Positions 8,850 to 16,871 of a stretch of DNA of 64,000 bases are shown here, one piece after another. Position numbers and translations under genes: made by a program. Every line of letters begins with the position of its first letter. The stretch's first letter is position 1. A model generated the notes under the pieces. The model did no database searches, had not been told where the DNA came from, and was given only the letters and a program-made list of their open reading frames with translations. Source of the DNA: Cyclobacteriaceae bacterium (GTDB lineage: Bacteria; Bacteroidota; Bacteroidia; Cytophagales; Cyclobacteriaceae); assembly GCA_026129485.1 (NCBI GenBank), contig JAHCHY010000004.1, positions 62,001 through 126,000 of the forward strand, read 5' to 3'.

Positions 8850-10139
8850 TTAAGAAGCGGCAATCCTGAGCACAGCCTCAATGAATCGATCCAGGTCTTT
8901 GGTAGTGGTGTACACGTGCGGTGTTATGCGTACGGCATTCAGCTTTTCCCACTTTACCGATGTAGTGTGTATCTGGAACTGGTTAAACAGTTTACCGGAT
9001 ATATCACCCGCCTCCATGCCATCGATGCTGAATGTACCGAGCGCACATGAGTATTCCGGCTTAAGCGAAATGTGAAGCCTGATGCGCGGGTGTTTAGCTA
9101 TCGCCTCGCACCAGTACAGCTTCAGGTAATGCAGGCGTTCCTGCTTGCGTTTTGCGCCAATGGCCAAATGAAAATCAATCGCCTGCCCGATGGCTTGCTC
9201 CGGTGCGAATGAACGAGTACCCAGCGCTTCAAACTTGCGTATGTCTGCGCTCTGCGGTTTTTCTACAGAAAAGATGGGCCATGTTTTTTCAATCAGCTCT
9301 TTGCGCATGTGCAGCAGGCCGGTGCCGAACGGGGCGCACAGCCATTTGTGCAGGCTGGTGCCGAAGTAATCGCAACCGAAATCTGAAATTTTGTAATCAA
9401 GATGCGCGAAAGAGTGTGCGGCATCCACAATGGTGGTAATGCCGCGCTTGCGCGCTTCGGCACACAGTTTGGCTACCGGTGTAATCTGCCCGCTCCAGTT
9501 CATGATGTGGGTAAGGTGCCACACTTTGGTTTTGGGTGTGGTGGCTCCGATAAAAAGATTGATCAGTGTTTCGTCATTTTCAATGGGCAGGCCGGGTGTT
9601 ATCCAGCTTATCTTAATGCCTTCGCGCAGCTCGCGTTGTTTCCAGGCGTGGATCATGTTGGGGTAATCGTAGCGTGTCATTACAATTTCATCGCCACGTT
9701 TAAGATCAGTGCCCCACGTAACCGTGCCCAGCGCTTCAGTAGTATTGCGGTTAACGGCAATGGTTTCAGCATCAACGCCTGCAAGGTCGGCCAGCTTTCG
9801 TCTAAGCGGTTCGCGCCCGGCATCTAATATGCGCCACATATAATACGATGGCGCTTCGTTGCTTAAGTGATAGTAACGGTCCACGGCATCCTGCACTACT
9901 TTAGGTTGCGGGCTTACGCCACCGTTGTTCAGGTTCATGATGTTGGGGCTTACGGTATAAGCCTGCGCCATGCGGGCCCACAGCTCTTCATCATTTGCAG
10001 CAACAACGGGCGAAAGTTTATTTAATGTAAAGAGGGCATCTGAAATATCTTCGGCCAAAGCCTGGCCGGCTATTGAGCTTAACGAAAGCGCACCGGTAGC
10101 GCCAAGCGCTTTCTGAAAGAATTTTCTGCGGGTGGACAT
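8850..10139 (-). CDS. Tat-exported class V aminotransferase (isopenicillin-N-epimerase-like)
   Basis: A 429-residue PLP enzyme of the class V aminotransferase fold. The N-terminus STRRKFFQKALGATGALSLS is a twin-arginine signal followed by a hydrophobic stretch and QALA, so the folded holoenzyme is probably exported. The PLP lysine is in GTSLHKWLCAPFG; the preceding Asp/His context TTIVDAAHSFAH matches the cofactor-binding motif. The family includes isopenicillin N epimerases and cysteine desulfurase-like proteins, but a desulfurase active-site Cys loop is not apparent. It is upstream of and co-directional with the penicillin acylase gene. A shared periplasmic substrate is an inference from proximity and matching export. 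Confidence 0.92.
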   Translation of the reverse strand: MSTRRKFFQKALGATGALSLSSIAGQALAEDISDALFTLNKLSPVVAANDEELWARMAQAYTVSPNIMNLNNGGVSPQPKVVQDAVDRYYHLSNEAPSYYMWRILDAGREPLRRKLADLAGVDAETIAVNRNTTEALGTVTWGTDLKRGDEIVMTRYDYPNMIHAWKQRELREGIKISWITPGLPIENDETLINLFIGATTPKTKVWHLTHIMNWSGQITPVAKLCAEARKRGITTIVDAAHSFAHLDYKISDFGCDYFGTSLHKWLCAPFGTGLLHMRKELIEKTWPIFSVEKPQSADIRKFEALGTRSFAPEQAIGQAIDFHLAIGAKRKQERLHYLKLYWCEAIAKHPRIRLHISLKPEYSCALGTFSIDGMEAGDISGKLFNQFQIHTTSVKWEKLNAVRITPHVYTTTKDLDRFIEAVLRIAAS

Positions 10140-10497
10140 AGGGTTGTGGGTTTAAGCAAGCTAAAAGATACAGCATGTTTGCTTACGGTGAGCAGATATT
10201 ATTTGAGTGGAGCGCAAACGGTTCATGTGCGGATAGCCTGTTGAATCCCTTTGATGTTTAGGGTTTGGTGTGGTAATACAAATTGCAGGATTAATTCTCC
10301 CTGTTCTATTGTTAACCTTTCGGCCATAATGTCCTTTCAACCCATAAAAAACCGGGTTCAAACCTTTTATAGCTACCTTGTGTCTAAGCAAAAGAACTGA
10401 AAAGCAGGAGTATGAAATGGCCATGTAAATACTTTACACCAAACACACATGATTATTTTGGCTATTCCATGTGACCACTAAAGAAAATTATAAGCAC
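10140..10497. other. Divergent intergenic region, about 360 bp
   Basis: This stretch separates the minus-strand aminotransferase from the plus-strand lipoprotein and must hold both promoters. On the minus strand, AAAAGATA at 10163-10170 reads as TATCTTTT, one base off the -7 consensus. On the plus strand, TACCTTG at 10374-10380 is similar but imperfect. I see no credible gene, repeat or RNA structure here. Confidence 0.4.
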
Positions 10498-10872
10498 ATG
10501 AAAAATATCGTGGTATTGATGATTATCGTTCTGATTGGTATTGGGGCGGGATGTGAGGATCAGCAGATCAGGAAGCCGGGTGAGTGCATACCGGTTACGT
10601 ATGTACGGGGTATTTGCGGGCAGGCCGTGCTGAAAATTCAAAGCTCAGATTACTATCACCTGGGTGAAAATGCCGATGGGGATGAGCATGTGTTCCTGGC
10701 TACGCTGGAGTGCTTTACCGATGCAGCGGCCTTAGAAGATAATTTGTTTTATGTAACGTTAAACCCGGCTGACTTTAACCACAACTGTGCGGTTTGTATG
10801 GCAGCCGTTATGTATTCAGGCAGTAAAAAATATAACGTGCGTGTGCAGGAGGGTTGTTCAGTTTCGGATTAA
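10498..10872 (+). CDS. Small cysteine-rich lipoprotein, unknown function
   Basis: A protein of about 124 residues. The ATG at 10498 gives a clean lipoprotein signal (MKNIVVLMIIVLIGIGAGC); a GTG start at 10471 would only add residues before it. The mature part carries several cysteines (GECIP, GICGQ, LECFT, NCAVCMA, EGCSVSD), which is unusual for a short lipoprotein and suggests disulfides or metal binding. I do not recognise the family. It stands alone between two intergenic regions, co-directional with the downstream genes. Confidence 0.7.
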   Translation: MKNIVVLMIIVLIGIGAGCEDQQIRKPGECIPVTYVRGICGQAVLKIQSSDYYHLGENADGDEHVFLATLECFTDAAALEDNLFYVTLNPADFNHNCAVCMAAVMYSGSKKYNVRVQEGCSVSD

Positions 10873-11057
10873 TTTTTGTTGCTTAAGTCCATTGATGGAA
10901 AGATTGGTCGTTTGTGAAATATTTTTTCGATAGTTCCGCTTTATTGCCCTGATATTTTCACATTTCTATTCGCAGCTATTAATGTAATGTGGCTATGTTC
11001 AACCCGTAAGGTTTGCTTTTCTGTTCGCGAATCCTTACCTATGTATAGCCCCACTGT

Positions 11058-11597
11058 TTGAAAAAGGTCTTTTCCATATTATTCCTGCTGCTCTTCCTGT
11101 TTAACCTGGTGGGGTATTACGGTGTTTACCTGGGCTTGCGGGTAAGCGCAAAGCAGGAAATGCGATCACGCTTAGATGCAGAAGCCTACAATGAAGCAGA
11201 GACATTAACCATAAAGCTTCCGTTTGCACTTCCTTATCAGAATGACTGGGATGCCTACAAGCGCATTGATGGCGACTTTGAAAAAGACGGGATGTTTTAC
11301 AGCCTGGTGAAGCATAAAGTTGAGCGCGATACACTGGTGATCGTGTATATCAGAAACCACCAGGAAACTTCCCTGTTCGAATCGTTTTCGCGTTTTGTGG
11401 AAGCTACTACCGATACGCCCATGTCCAAGAAAGCCGGTAAGTTGATGGAACATTTTACAAAAGATTACCTGGCGACTTTTAATGGACTTGAAACCAGCAG
11501 TACCGGGTGGATATTGGAAAATGCTTACATCCATCACCACACGGCTTCTTACGAATTTGTTCATACCGTTAAATCGCCTCCGCCCTGGAAGGCATAG
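11058..11597 (+). CDS. Membrane-anchored hypothetical protein with C-terminal His cluster
   Basis: A 179-residue protein starting at a TTG codon at 11058; no ATG is available before the hydrophobic segment, which starts immediately (KKVFSILFLLLFLFNLVGYY, residues 2-21). The rest is soluble and predicted to face the periplasm. The C-terminus contains ENAYIHHHTASYEF and ends KSPPPWKA; the histidine cluster could bind a metal, which is inference. Proteins of this type occur near TonB receptors in Bacteroidota, and here the TonB receptor operon begins 149 bases downstream. No family name can be given. Confidence 0.65.
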   Translation: MKKVFSILFLLLFLFNLVGYYGVYLGLRVSAKQEMRSRLDAEAYNEAETLTIKLPFALPYQNDWDAYKRIDGDFEKDGMFYSLVKHKVERDTLVIVYIRNHQETSLFESFSRFVEATTDTPMSKKAGKLMEHFTKDYLATFNGLETSSTGWILENAYIHHHTASYEFVHTVKSPPPWKA

Positions 11598-11745
11598 TGA
11601 TTACCCTGACATAAACTTGCATACACACCCCGGCTTGTGATAAGGTGCGTGGTATGCTGTTCATTCGAACTAATCATAAACAATTTTTAACGAATGGGTA
11701 TGATGCTCCTGTACGGGCATCAGGCTCATGTAACCTGCCTATACT

Positions 11746-12306
11746 ATGCCTTACATTGCTGTGGAAGCGCACCTGCCCGGTATTACCGGCTTGTTGGAAT
11801 ATCGAAAAGATTCGGCCGAGCCGATTCGTGATCTTACACAATTCCTGCTTCGTGGCCCCAACACCTTAACGGAAGGTGAGCGCGAGCTGATAGCTACCAT
11901 TGTGTCGCACAATAATGAATGCCGGTTTTGCTCTGCCGCGCATACGGCTGCTACCGATTTGCTTTTTGGTGAAAGCAATACCGCAGCTTGTGTTAAAGCC
12001 GATATTGAAACCGCCCCGGTAAGCGAAAAAATGAAAGCGCTGCTGACCATCGCAAAGCAGGTGCAGCAAAGCGGTAAGGCTGTAACCACACAGGCGATAG
12101 AACGTGCACGGAATGCCGGTGCTACCGATGTTGAAATTCATGATACGGTTTTGATAGCGGCACTTTTTTGCCTGTACAACCGCTACGTAGACGGCCTTGC
12201 TACCGTAACGCCAGCCGATTCAGATTTCTACAAAGGACTTGCCGATCGCATTGTTCATCACGGTTATACCCGGTTGCCGCAGGGCTATGATCATTTAAAG
12301 AAATAA
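11746..12306 (+). CDS. Carboxymuconolactone-decarboxylase/AhpD-like CxxC protein, copy 1
   Basis: A 186-residue member of the carboxymuconolactone decarboxylase (CMD)/peroxidase-related superfamily, the group that contains AhpD. It keeps the redox motif C59-R-F-C62-x3-H66 and the acidic ERE at residues 45-47, and the family end DTVLIAALFCLYNRYVDGLA. AhpD-like proteins use the CxxC pair to reduce peroxides or disulfides, but activity here is untested. It is the first gene of an eight-gene operon and one of four paralogs in it. Copies 1 and 2 resemble each other (NECxFC) more than copies 3 and 4. The next gene begins 20 bases later. Confidence 0.9.
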   Translation: MPYIAVEAHLPGITGLLEYRKDSAEPIRDLTQFLLRGPNTLTEGERELIATIVSHNNECRFCSAAHTAATDLLFGESNTAACVKADIETAPVSEKMKALLTIAKQVQQSGKAVTTQAIERARNAGATDVEIHDTVLIAALFCLYNRYVDGLATVTPADSDFYKGLADRIVHHGYTRLPQGYDHLKK

Positions 12307-12326
12307 TAACCTACTACCTCGCTAAC

Positions 12327-15098
12327 ATGAAAAAAATTGTACTTAGTATTTTAATGATTCTGACTATCGGGATACTGCATGCGCAGGAATCGAGAATCAG
12401 CGGAACCGTGAAGGATAAAGAAACCAGCGAGCCGCTGGCCGGAGCCAACATTATCATGAAAGGAAAGCTAACGGGTGCCGTTACAGATGCATCCGGAAAC
12501 TTTCAATTGATAAGCAACACGCAGCCGCCTTTTGTTATTGTTATTTCCAGCGTTGGTTATGAACGTCAGGAAGTGGAAATAACCGAAGCCGGTCAGCACA
12601 TTTCAATTACCCTGGCGGCAAAGGCTGAGCTGATGAACGAAATGGTTGTGTCCGCATCGCGTGTAGAAGAGTCGATACTGCAATCACCGGTCAGCATCGA
12701 AAAGATGGATGCCAAAATGGTGCGCGAAACACCTTCCATGAGCTTTTATGAAGGACTTCAGAACCTGAAAGGCGTTGAAATGGTTACCAGCGGCTTAACG
12801 TTTAGCCAGGTTAATACACGCGGATTTAACGGTACGGGCAACTCCCGTTTTTTGCAGTTGGTAGATGGCGTAGATAACCAAACGCCCGGTTTAAGTTTTG
12901 CAGTCGGAAATCTGTTTGGCTCGTCTAACCTCGACCTGGAAAGTGTAGAGCTGATACCGGGCGCGGCATCAGCCCTGTATGGCCCTGTGGCCTTTAATGG
13001 TGTTTTAATGATGCGCACCAAAGATCCGTTTATGTACCAGGGCTTAAGCGTGCAAACCAAGCTTGGCGTAAACCACATCAGCGAACAGTATGCAGACCCT
13101 ACGCCCCTGTATGATGTATCGCTTCGCTATGCGAAAGCGTTTAACAATAAATTCGCATTCAAGCTTAATGTATCTTATTTCACCGGGCTCGACTGGCACG
13201 CCACTAACTATATGGATGTAGATCCCGGTACGCCCGAAGCACAACGGGGCGACAATAATCCCGCCCGCAATGCACTTAATATTTATGGCGATGATGAAGC
13301 CCGTACCCTGACCGGTATTGGCCGTGTGTCGCGCACCGGCTATGAAGAACGCCACCTGATGGATTATGATGTGTACAGCCTGAAGCTGAATGGCGCATTG
13401 CACTATCGCATTTCAGACAACATGGAGGCGATCTATCAATATAACTTCGGGAAAGGGACCGCAAGCTATACGGGCAGTAACCGGTTCTCCATTAATAATT
13501 TTACACTGCAGCAACACCGGCTCGAATTGAAAGGCAGCAATTACTTTATTCGCGGCTATGCTACATTGGAAGATTCGCACGACTCATACAATGGAAAGGG
13601 ACTGGGCCAGCTGATCAATAAAACATGGGTACGCGATTTAAGCGGTACGGTAGTGCCCGAGGCGCAGGCAGACGATATGTGGTTTACGCGGTACGAAGAG
13701 GCGTTTAACGGAAACATTGGCGGAGTTACAGCCGGAAGCCATGCCAGCGCCCGTGCATTTGCAGATGAAGGCCGGTACTTGCCGGGTACGCCTGCATTTG
13801 AAGCTGAGAAAGCAAGGCTTATCGGCATACAGGGTGGATTGAATGGTGCCGGTATATTGAGTCAAAGCAATTTATATCATGTTGAAGGGCAATATGACTT
13901 TAGCGAACAGGTAAGGGTTTTAGATGTAGTGGCGGGCGGTAACCTGCGCAGGTTTGACATGTTTACCAACGGTACCTTGTTTGACGACAAGGGCGGGCGC
14001 ATTGGTATTAATGAAGGTGGGGCATTTGTACAGGCAGGTAAAAAATTACTTGCTGATAAATTGAAGCTGGGAGCATCGATCCGCTACGATAAAAATCAAA
14101 ATTTTGAAGGCCGGTTTACTCCTCGTGCTTCGGCTGTATATGAGGTTGCCAAAAATCATTTTGTGCGTACGTCATTTCAGACGGGCTTCCGAAACCCAAC
14201 GCCAGGCGATCAATACATTAAGCTGAATGCGGGGCCTATTACAATTTTAGGCGGGGTGCCCAGCAACAGCGTGGGTATGAATGTGTATCAAAACTCATTT
14301 ACATCAGCATCACTCGGCCCGTTCTTTGGTGCGTTTGGCCAGGCCGTTGCAGGGGGTATGTCTCCGCCTGATGCCGTGATGCAAGCCAAGGATTTACTGG
14401 TAAAATCAAATGTGCCGTACATCAAGCCTGAACGCATTCAAAGCTTTGAGATCGGCTACAAAAGCCTGATCGGTAATAAGTTGGTTATTGATGCAAATTA
14501 TTACTTCAGCAGCTACACCGACTTTTTGCTGAACCAGGTAGTGATGCAGCCCGAAAGCCCGGTGTTAGGCGGTGACGGAACCATTAATCCGCAGGCAGCA
14601 TTCGATCTGCTGAATGGTGATAGCCACTTGTACCAGCTTTACACGAATGCGAGCGACCGCGTTTCATCGCAGGGCGCTACGCTGGGCATCACATACCTGT
14701 TCCCTAAAAACTATACATTGGGTGTTAACGGTACGTGGGCTGCTTTTGATATCCGGGATGCAAACCCCAATAATATACCGGCATTCAATACACCTGCGTA
14801 CCGGACTACCGTTACATTCGGAAACTCTGCTGTCAGCAAGAACATCGGCTTTAATATAGCGTGGCGTTGGCAGGATGCGTTTGATTGGACCAGCACATTT
14901 AACCAGATGCGGCCGGGCCGTATTGAAGCATACTCGGTGGTTGATGCGCAAGTGAGCTGCAAGCTGCCGAATCTTAAATCGGTTTTAAAGCTGGGAGCAA
15001 ACAATGCATTCAACAACCAGGTTTACCAGGCGTTTGGTTCGCCATCTATCGGTGCAGTTTACTATATCTCGGTTACTTTCGATGAACTGTTTCGTTGA
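12327..15098 (+). CDS. TonB-dependent outer-membrane receptor with carboxypeptidase-like domain
   Basis: A 923-residue outer-membrane receptor that imports a substrate using the TonB-ExbBD energy system. Order: Sec signal ending ILHAQ; a carboxypeptidase regulatory-like domain at about residues 22-100 (SGTVKDKETSEPLAGANIIM, then SSVGYERQEVEI); a plug domain at about 110-235 (NTRGFNGTGNSRFLQLVDGV, PGAASALYGPVAFNGVLMM); and a beta-barrel ending in a C-terminal strand AVYYISVTFDELFR with terminal aromatic residues. No SusD partner follows, so it is not a classic SusCD pair. Its position between CxxC protein 1 and the MFS transporter suggests it imports the operon's substrate across the outer membrane. 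Confidence 0.95.
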   Translation: MKKIVLSILMILTIGILHAQESRISGTVKDKETSEPLAGANIIMKGKLTGAVTDASGNFQLISNTQPPFVIVISSVGYERQEVEITEAGQHISITLAAKAELMNEMVVSASRVEESILQSPVSIEKMDAKMVRETPSMSFYEGLQNLKGVEMVTSGLTFSQVNTRGFNGTGNSRFLQLVDGVDNQTPGLSFAVGNLFGSSNLDLESVELIPGAASALYGPVAFNGVLMMRTKDPFMYQGLSVQTKLGVNHISEQYADPTPLYDVSLRYAKAFNNKFAFKLNVSYFTGLDWHATNYMDVDPGTPEAQRGDNNPARNALNIYGDDEARTLTGIGRVSRTGYEERHLMDYDVYSLKLNGALHYRISDNMEAIYQYNFGKGTASYTGSNRFSINNFTLQQHRLELKGSNYFIRGYATLEDSHDSYNGKGLGQLINKTWVRDLSGTVVPEAQADDMWFTRYEEAFNGNIGGVTAGSHASARAFADEGRYLPGTPAFEAEKARLIGIQGGLNGAGILSQSNLYHVEGQYDFSEQVRVLDVVAGGNLRRFDMFTNGTLFDDKGGRIGINEGGAFVQAGKKLLADKLKLGASIRYDKNQNFEGRFTPRASAVYEVAKNHFVRTSFQTGFRNPTPGDQYIKLNAGPITILGGVPSNSVGMNVYQNSFTSASLGPFFGAFGQAVAGGMSPPDAVMQAKDLLVKSNVPYIKPERIQSFEIGYKSLIGNKLVIDANYYFSSYTDFLLNQVVMQPESPVLGGDGTINPQAAFDLLNGDSHLYQLYTNASDRVSSQGATLGITYLFPKNYTLGVNGTWAAFDIRDANPNNIPAFNTPAYRTTVTFGNSAVSKNIGFNIAWRWQDAFDWTSTFNQMRPGRIEAYSVVDAQVSCKLPNLKSVLKLGANNAFNNQVYQAFGSPSIGAVYYISVTFDELFR

Positions 15099-16306
15099 TG
15101 AATCTGGCAGCTTATCCATCGGGTGAAAGAATCACGGCCTATCATGGCTTGTTGTTTACCACCTGCTTTTTGAGCAATGTACTGGCAGGCATGGCATCGA
15201 CTTTAATGTCGGTGTACATGCCTGTTGTAGTTGCCGAATTGGTGGGCCATGTGGAGGGCAACGATCTAAACCAGGTAGGGGCCTCAATCAACGCGCTCTA
15301 TTTTATAGGCTGGGCTATTGGCGGATTAACCTGGGGGTTAATTGGCGACCGGATAGGCAGGGCCAGGTCTTTAGCGCTTGCCGTTACGATGTACGGGTTG
15401 TTTACATTTCTGAAAAGCCTTGCCCCCACATGGGAGTGGTTGCTGGCGTTTCAGTTCTTTTGTGGTTTTGGCGTGGGTGGCGTGCTGGTGCTAAACACCA
15501 CGCTGCTATCGGAAGTATGGCCGGAGAAAACACGGGCTGTATTTATCGGGATCCTGTCTATCGGGTTCCCGGTCGGGATTTTTTCATCAGGAGCTGTAAA
15601 CTTCTTTGTTTCCGAATGGCGCGAAGGTTTTATGATGGGCGCCTTACCGGTTATGCTGGGCCTGGTTTCGTTCCGGGTGTTAAAGGAATCTGAACGCTGG
15701 AAAACAACCAGGCAGGTTGCGAAAGAACAGGTTAAGCTGGGTGAACATAAAACAGAACTGGTCCAGGGAGCTACTATTTTCGGTTCCATGTTAATTGGTC
15801 TATGGGCTATTTTTTCATGGCTGCCAACCTGGGTGCAGAGCCTGCTTGCAGGTTCAAACGGGCAGGATGAGCGTGGACTGAGCATGATGCTGTTAGGCGC
15901 TGGCGGACTTACCGGTGGGTTTCTTTCAGGTTGGGTTGCCAACACGCTGGGTACAAGGCGGGCTATGCTGCTATGCTTTTCAGGTTGTTTTTTGTTTTCG
16001 CTTTTACTGTTCAAGGGCAATCACACATTCACCACGCTTACGCTTGTTGAAACCGGGTTGCTGGCGCTTATGTTCGGAATAAGCCAGGGGCTGCTTTCCG
16101 TTTATATTCCCTTATTGTTTCCGGTAGCCATTCGGGCAACAGCCACCGGCTTCTGTTTTAATATCGGAAGATTCTTTACAGCGGCAGCCGTGTTTTTTGT
16201 GGGCGCGCTGGTTACTACGCTGGGCGGCTATGGCAATTCATTATTCGCCTTCTCTTTTATTTTTCTTGTAGGTTTCATCTTCATTATAATCTCTAAAAAG
16301 AAATAG
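15098..16306 (+). CDS. MFS transporter (aromatic-acid/sugar-porter-like)
   Basis: A major facilitator of about 402 residues and 12 predicted helices. Motif A reads GLIGDRIGRARS between helices 2 and 3. A Glu in LLSEVWPEKTRAVFIG matches the sugar/aromatic-acid porter signature after helix 4. The ATG at 15098 overlaps the receptor stop by one base (TGATG); an in-frame TTG three bases earlier is less likely. Translational coupling to the TonB receptor suggests the two transport the same compound in series, outer then inner membrane. Substrate unknown. Confidence 0.92.
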   Translation: MNLAAYPSGERITAYHGLLFTTCFLSNVLAGMASTLMSVYMPVVVAELVGHVEGNDLNQVGASINALYFIGWAIGGLTWGLIGDRIGRARSLALAVTMYGLFTFLKSLAPTWEWLLAFQFFCGFGVGGVLVLNTTLLSEVWPEKTRAVFIGILSIGFPVGIFSSGAVNFFVSEWREGFMMGALPVMLGLVSFRVLKESERWKTTRQVAKEQVKLGEHKTELVQGATIFGSMLIGLWAIFSWLPTWVQSLLAGSNGQDERGLSMMLLGAGGLTGGFLSGWVANTLGTRRAMLLCFSGCFLFSLLLFKGNHTFTTLTLVETGLLALMFGISQGLLSVYIPLLFPVAIRATATGFCFNIGRFFTAAAVFFVGALVTTLGGYGNSLFAFSFIFLVGFIFIIISKKK

Positions 16307-16307
16307 T

Positions 16308-16871
16308 ATGGCACATATCAAAGTACCTGAAGGAGTTCCCGGTATTCGCAGCTTAGTTATGTTCAGGCCGGAAACAGGCCGGTACCTGTATGAATTAGCC
16401 CAGGTTTTATTGCGAAATGAATCGCCATTAACCCCGGCCGAGCGCGAGCTGATTGCGACTCATGTTTCAAACCGCAATGAATGCATGTTTTGTATGAACA
16501 GCCATGCGGCCGCTGCCCGCGAATTGTTTGGCGATAAACGCGAGGTGGTGGATGGCGTGATTCACGATATCGGTTCTGCACCGCTTACGCCAAAAATGAA
16601 AGCGTTATTGATCATTGCGGGTAAAGTGCAGATCAATGGCCGCGAGGTAAAGCCCGAAGATATTGCCGAAGCGCGTAAGCACGGAGCAGCCGATCGGGAT
16701 ATTCACGATACGGTTTTGATCGCAGCTACATTTTCGATGTTCAATCGCTATGTAGATGGACTGGCAAGTTTAACGCCAACCGATCCTAAGGATTATGAAG
16801 CAATGGGCAAACGGATGAGCACGCTCGGCTATGTATTACCAAAAATATCTGACACATGTACAAAAAAATAA
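16308..16871 (+). CDS. Carboxymuconolactone-decarboxylase/AhpD-like CxxC protein, copy 2
   Basis: A 187-residue paralog of the protein at 11746. The redox motif is C59-M-F-C62-x3-H66 with ERE at 45-47, at exactly the same residue numbers as the other three copies. The N-terminus HIKVPEGVPGIRSL and the region DTVLIAATFSMFNRYVDGLA are shared; here SMF replaces FCL or FCM, so this copy lacks the third Cys. It begins one base after the MFS stop and its end overlaps the next gene by 16 bases, which indicates translational coupling. Confidence 0.9.
   Translation: MAHIKVPEGVPGIRSLVMFRPETGRYLYELAQVLLRNESPLTPAERELIATHVSNRNECMFCMNSHAAAARELFGDKREVVDGVIHDIGSAPLTPKMKALLIIAGKVQINGREVKPEDIAEARKHGAADRDIHDTVLIAATFSMFNRYVDGLASLTPTDPKDYEAMGKRMSTLGYVLPKISDTCTKK

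Noticed and set aside
6401..10139. A beta-lactam biosynthesis cluster (isopenicillin-N-epimerase-like gene plus penicillin acylase)
   Set aside because: No ACV synthetase, IPNS, expandase or other cluster gene is nearby; the two families are broad and usually unrelated to antibiotic synthesis.
11702..11740. A riboswitch in the leader of the CMD operon (stem GATGC/GCATC at 11702-11721 and AGGC/GCCT pairs after it)
   Set aside because: The hairpins are short and no conserved riboswitch core (TPP, SAM or cobalamin) is recognised.
15451..16020. A 189-codon open frame on the minus strand inside the MFS gene
   Set aside because: It is antisense to a clear MFS protein, has no recognisable domain, and is a shadow of the real reading frame.
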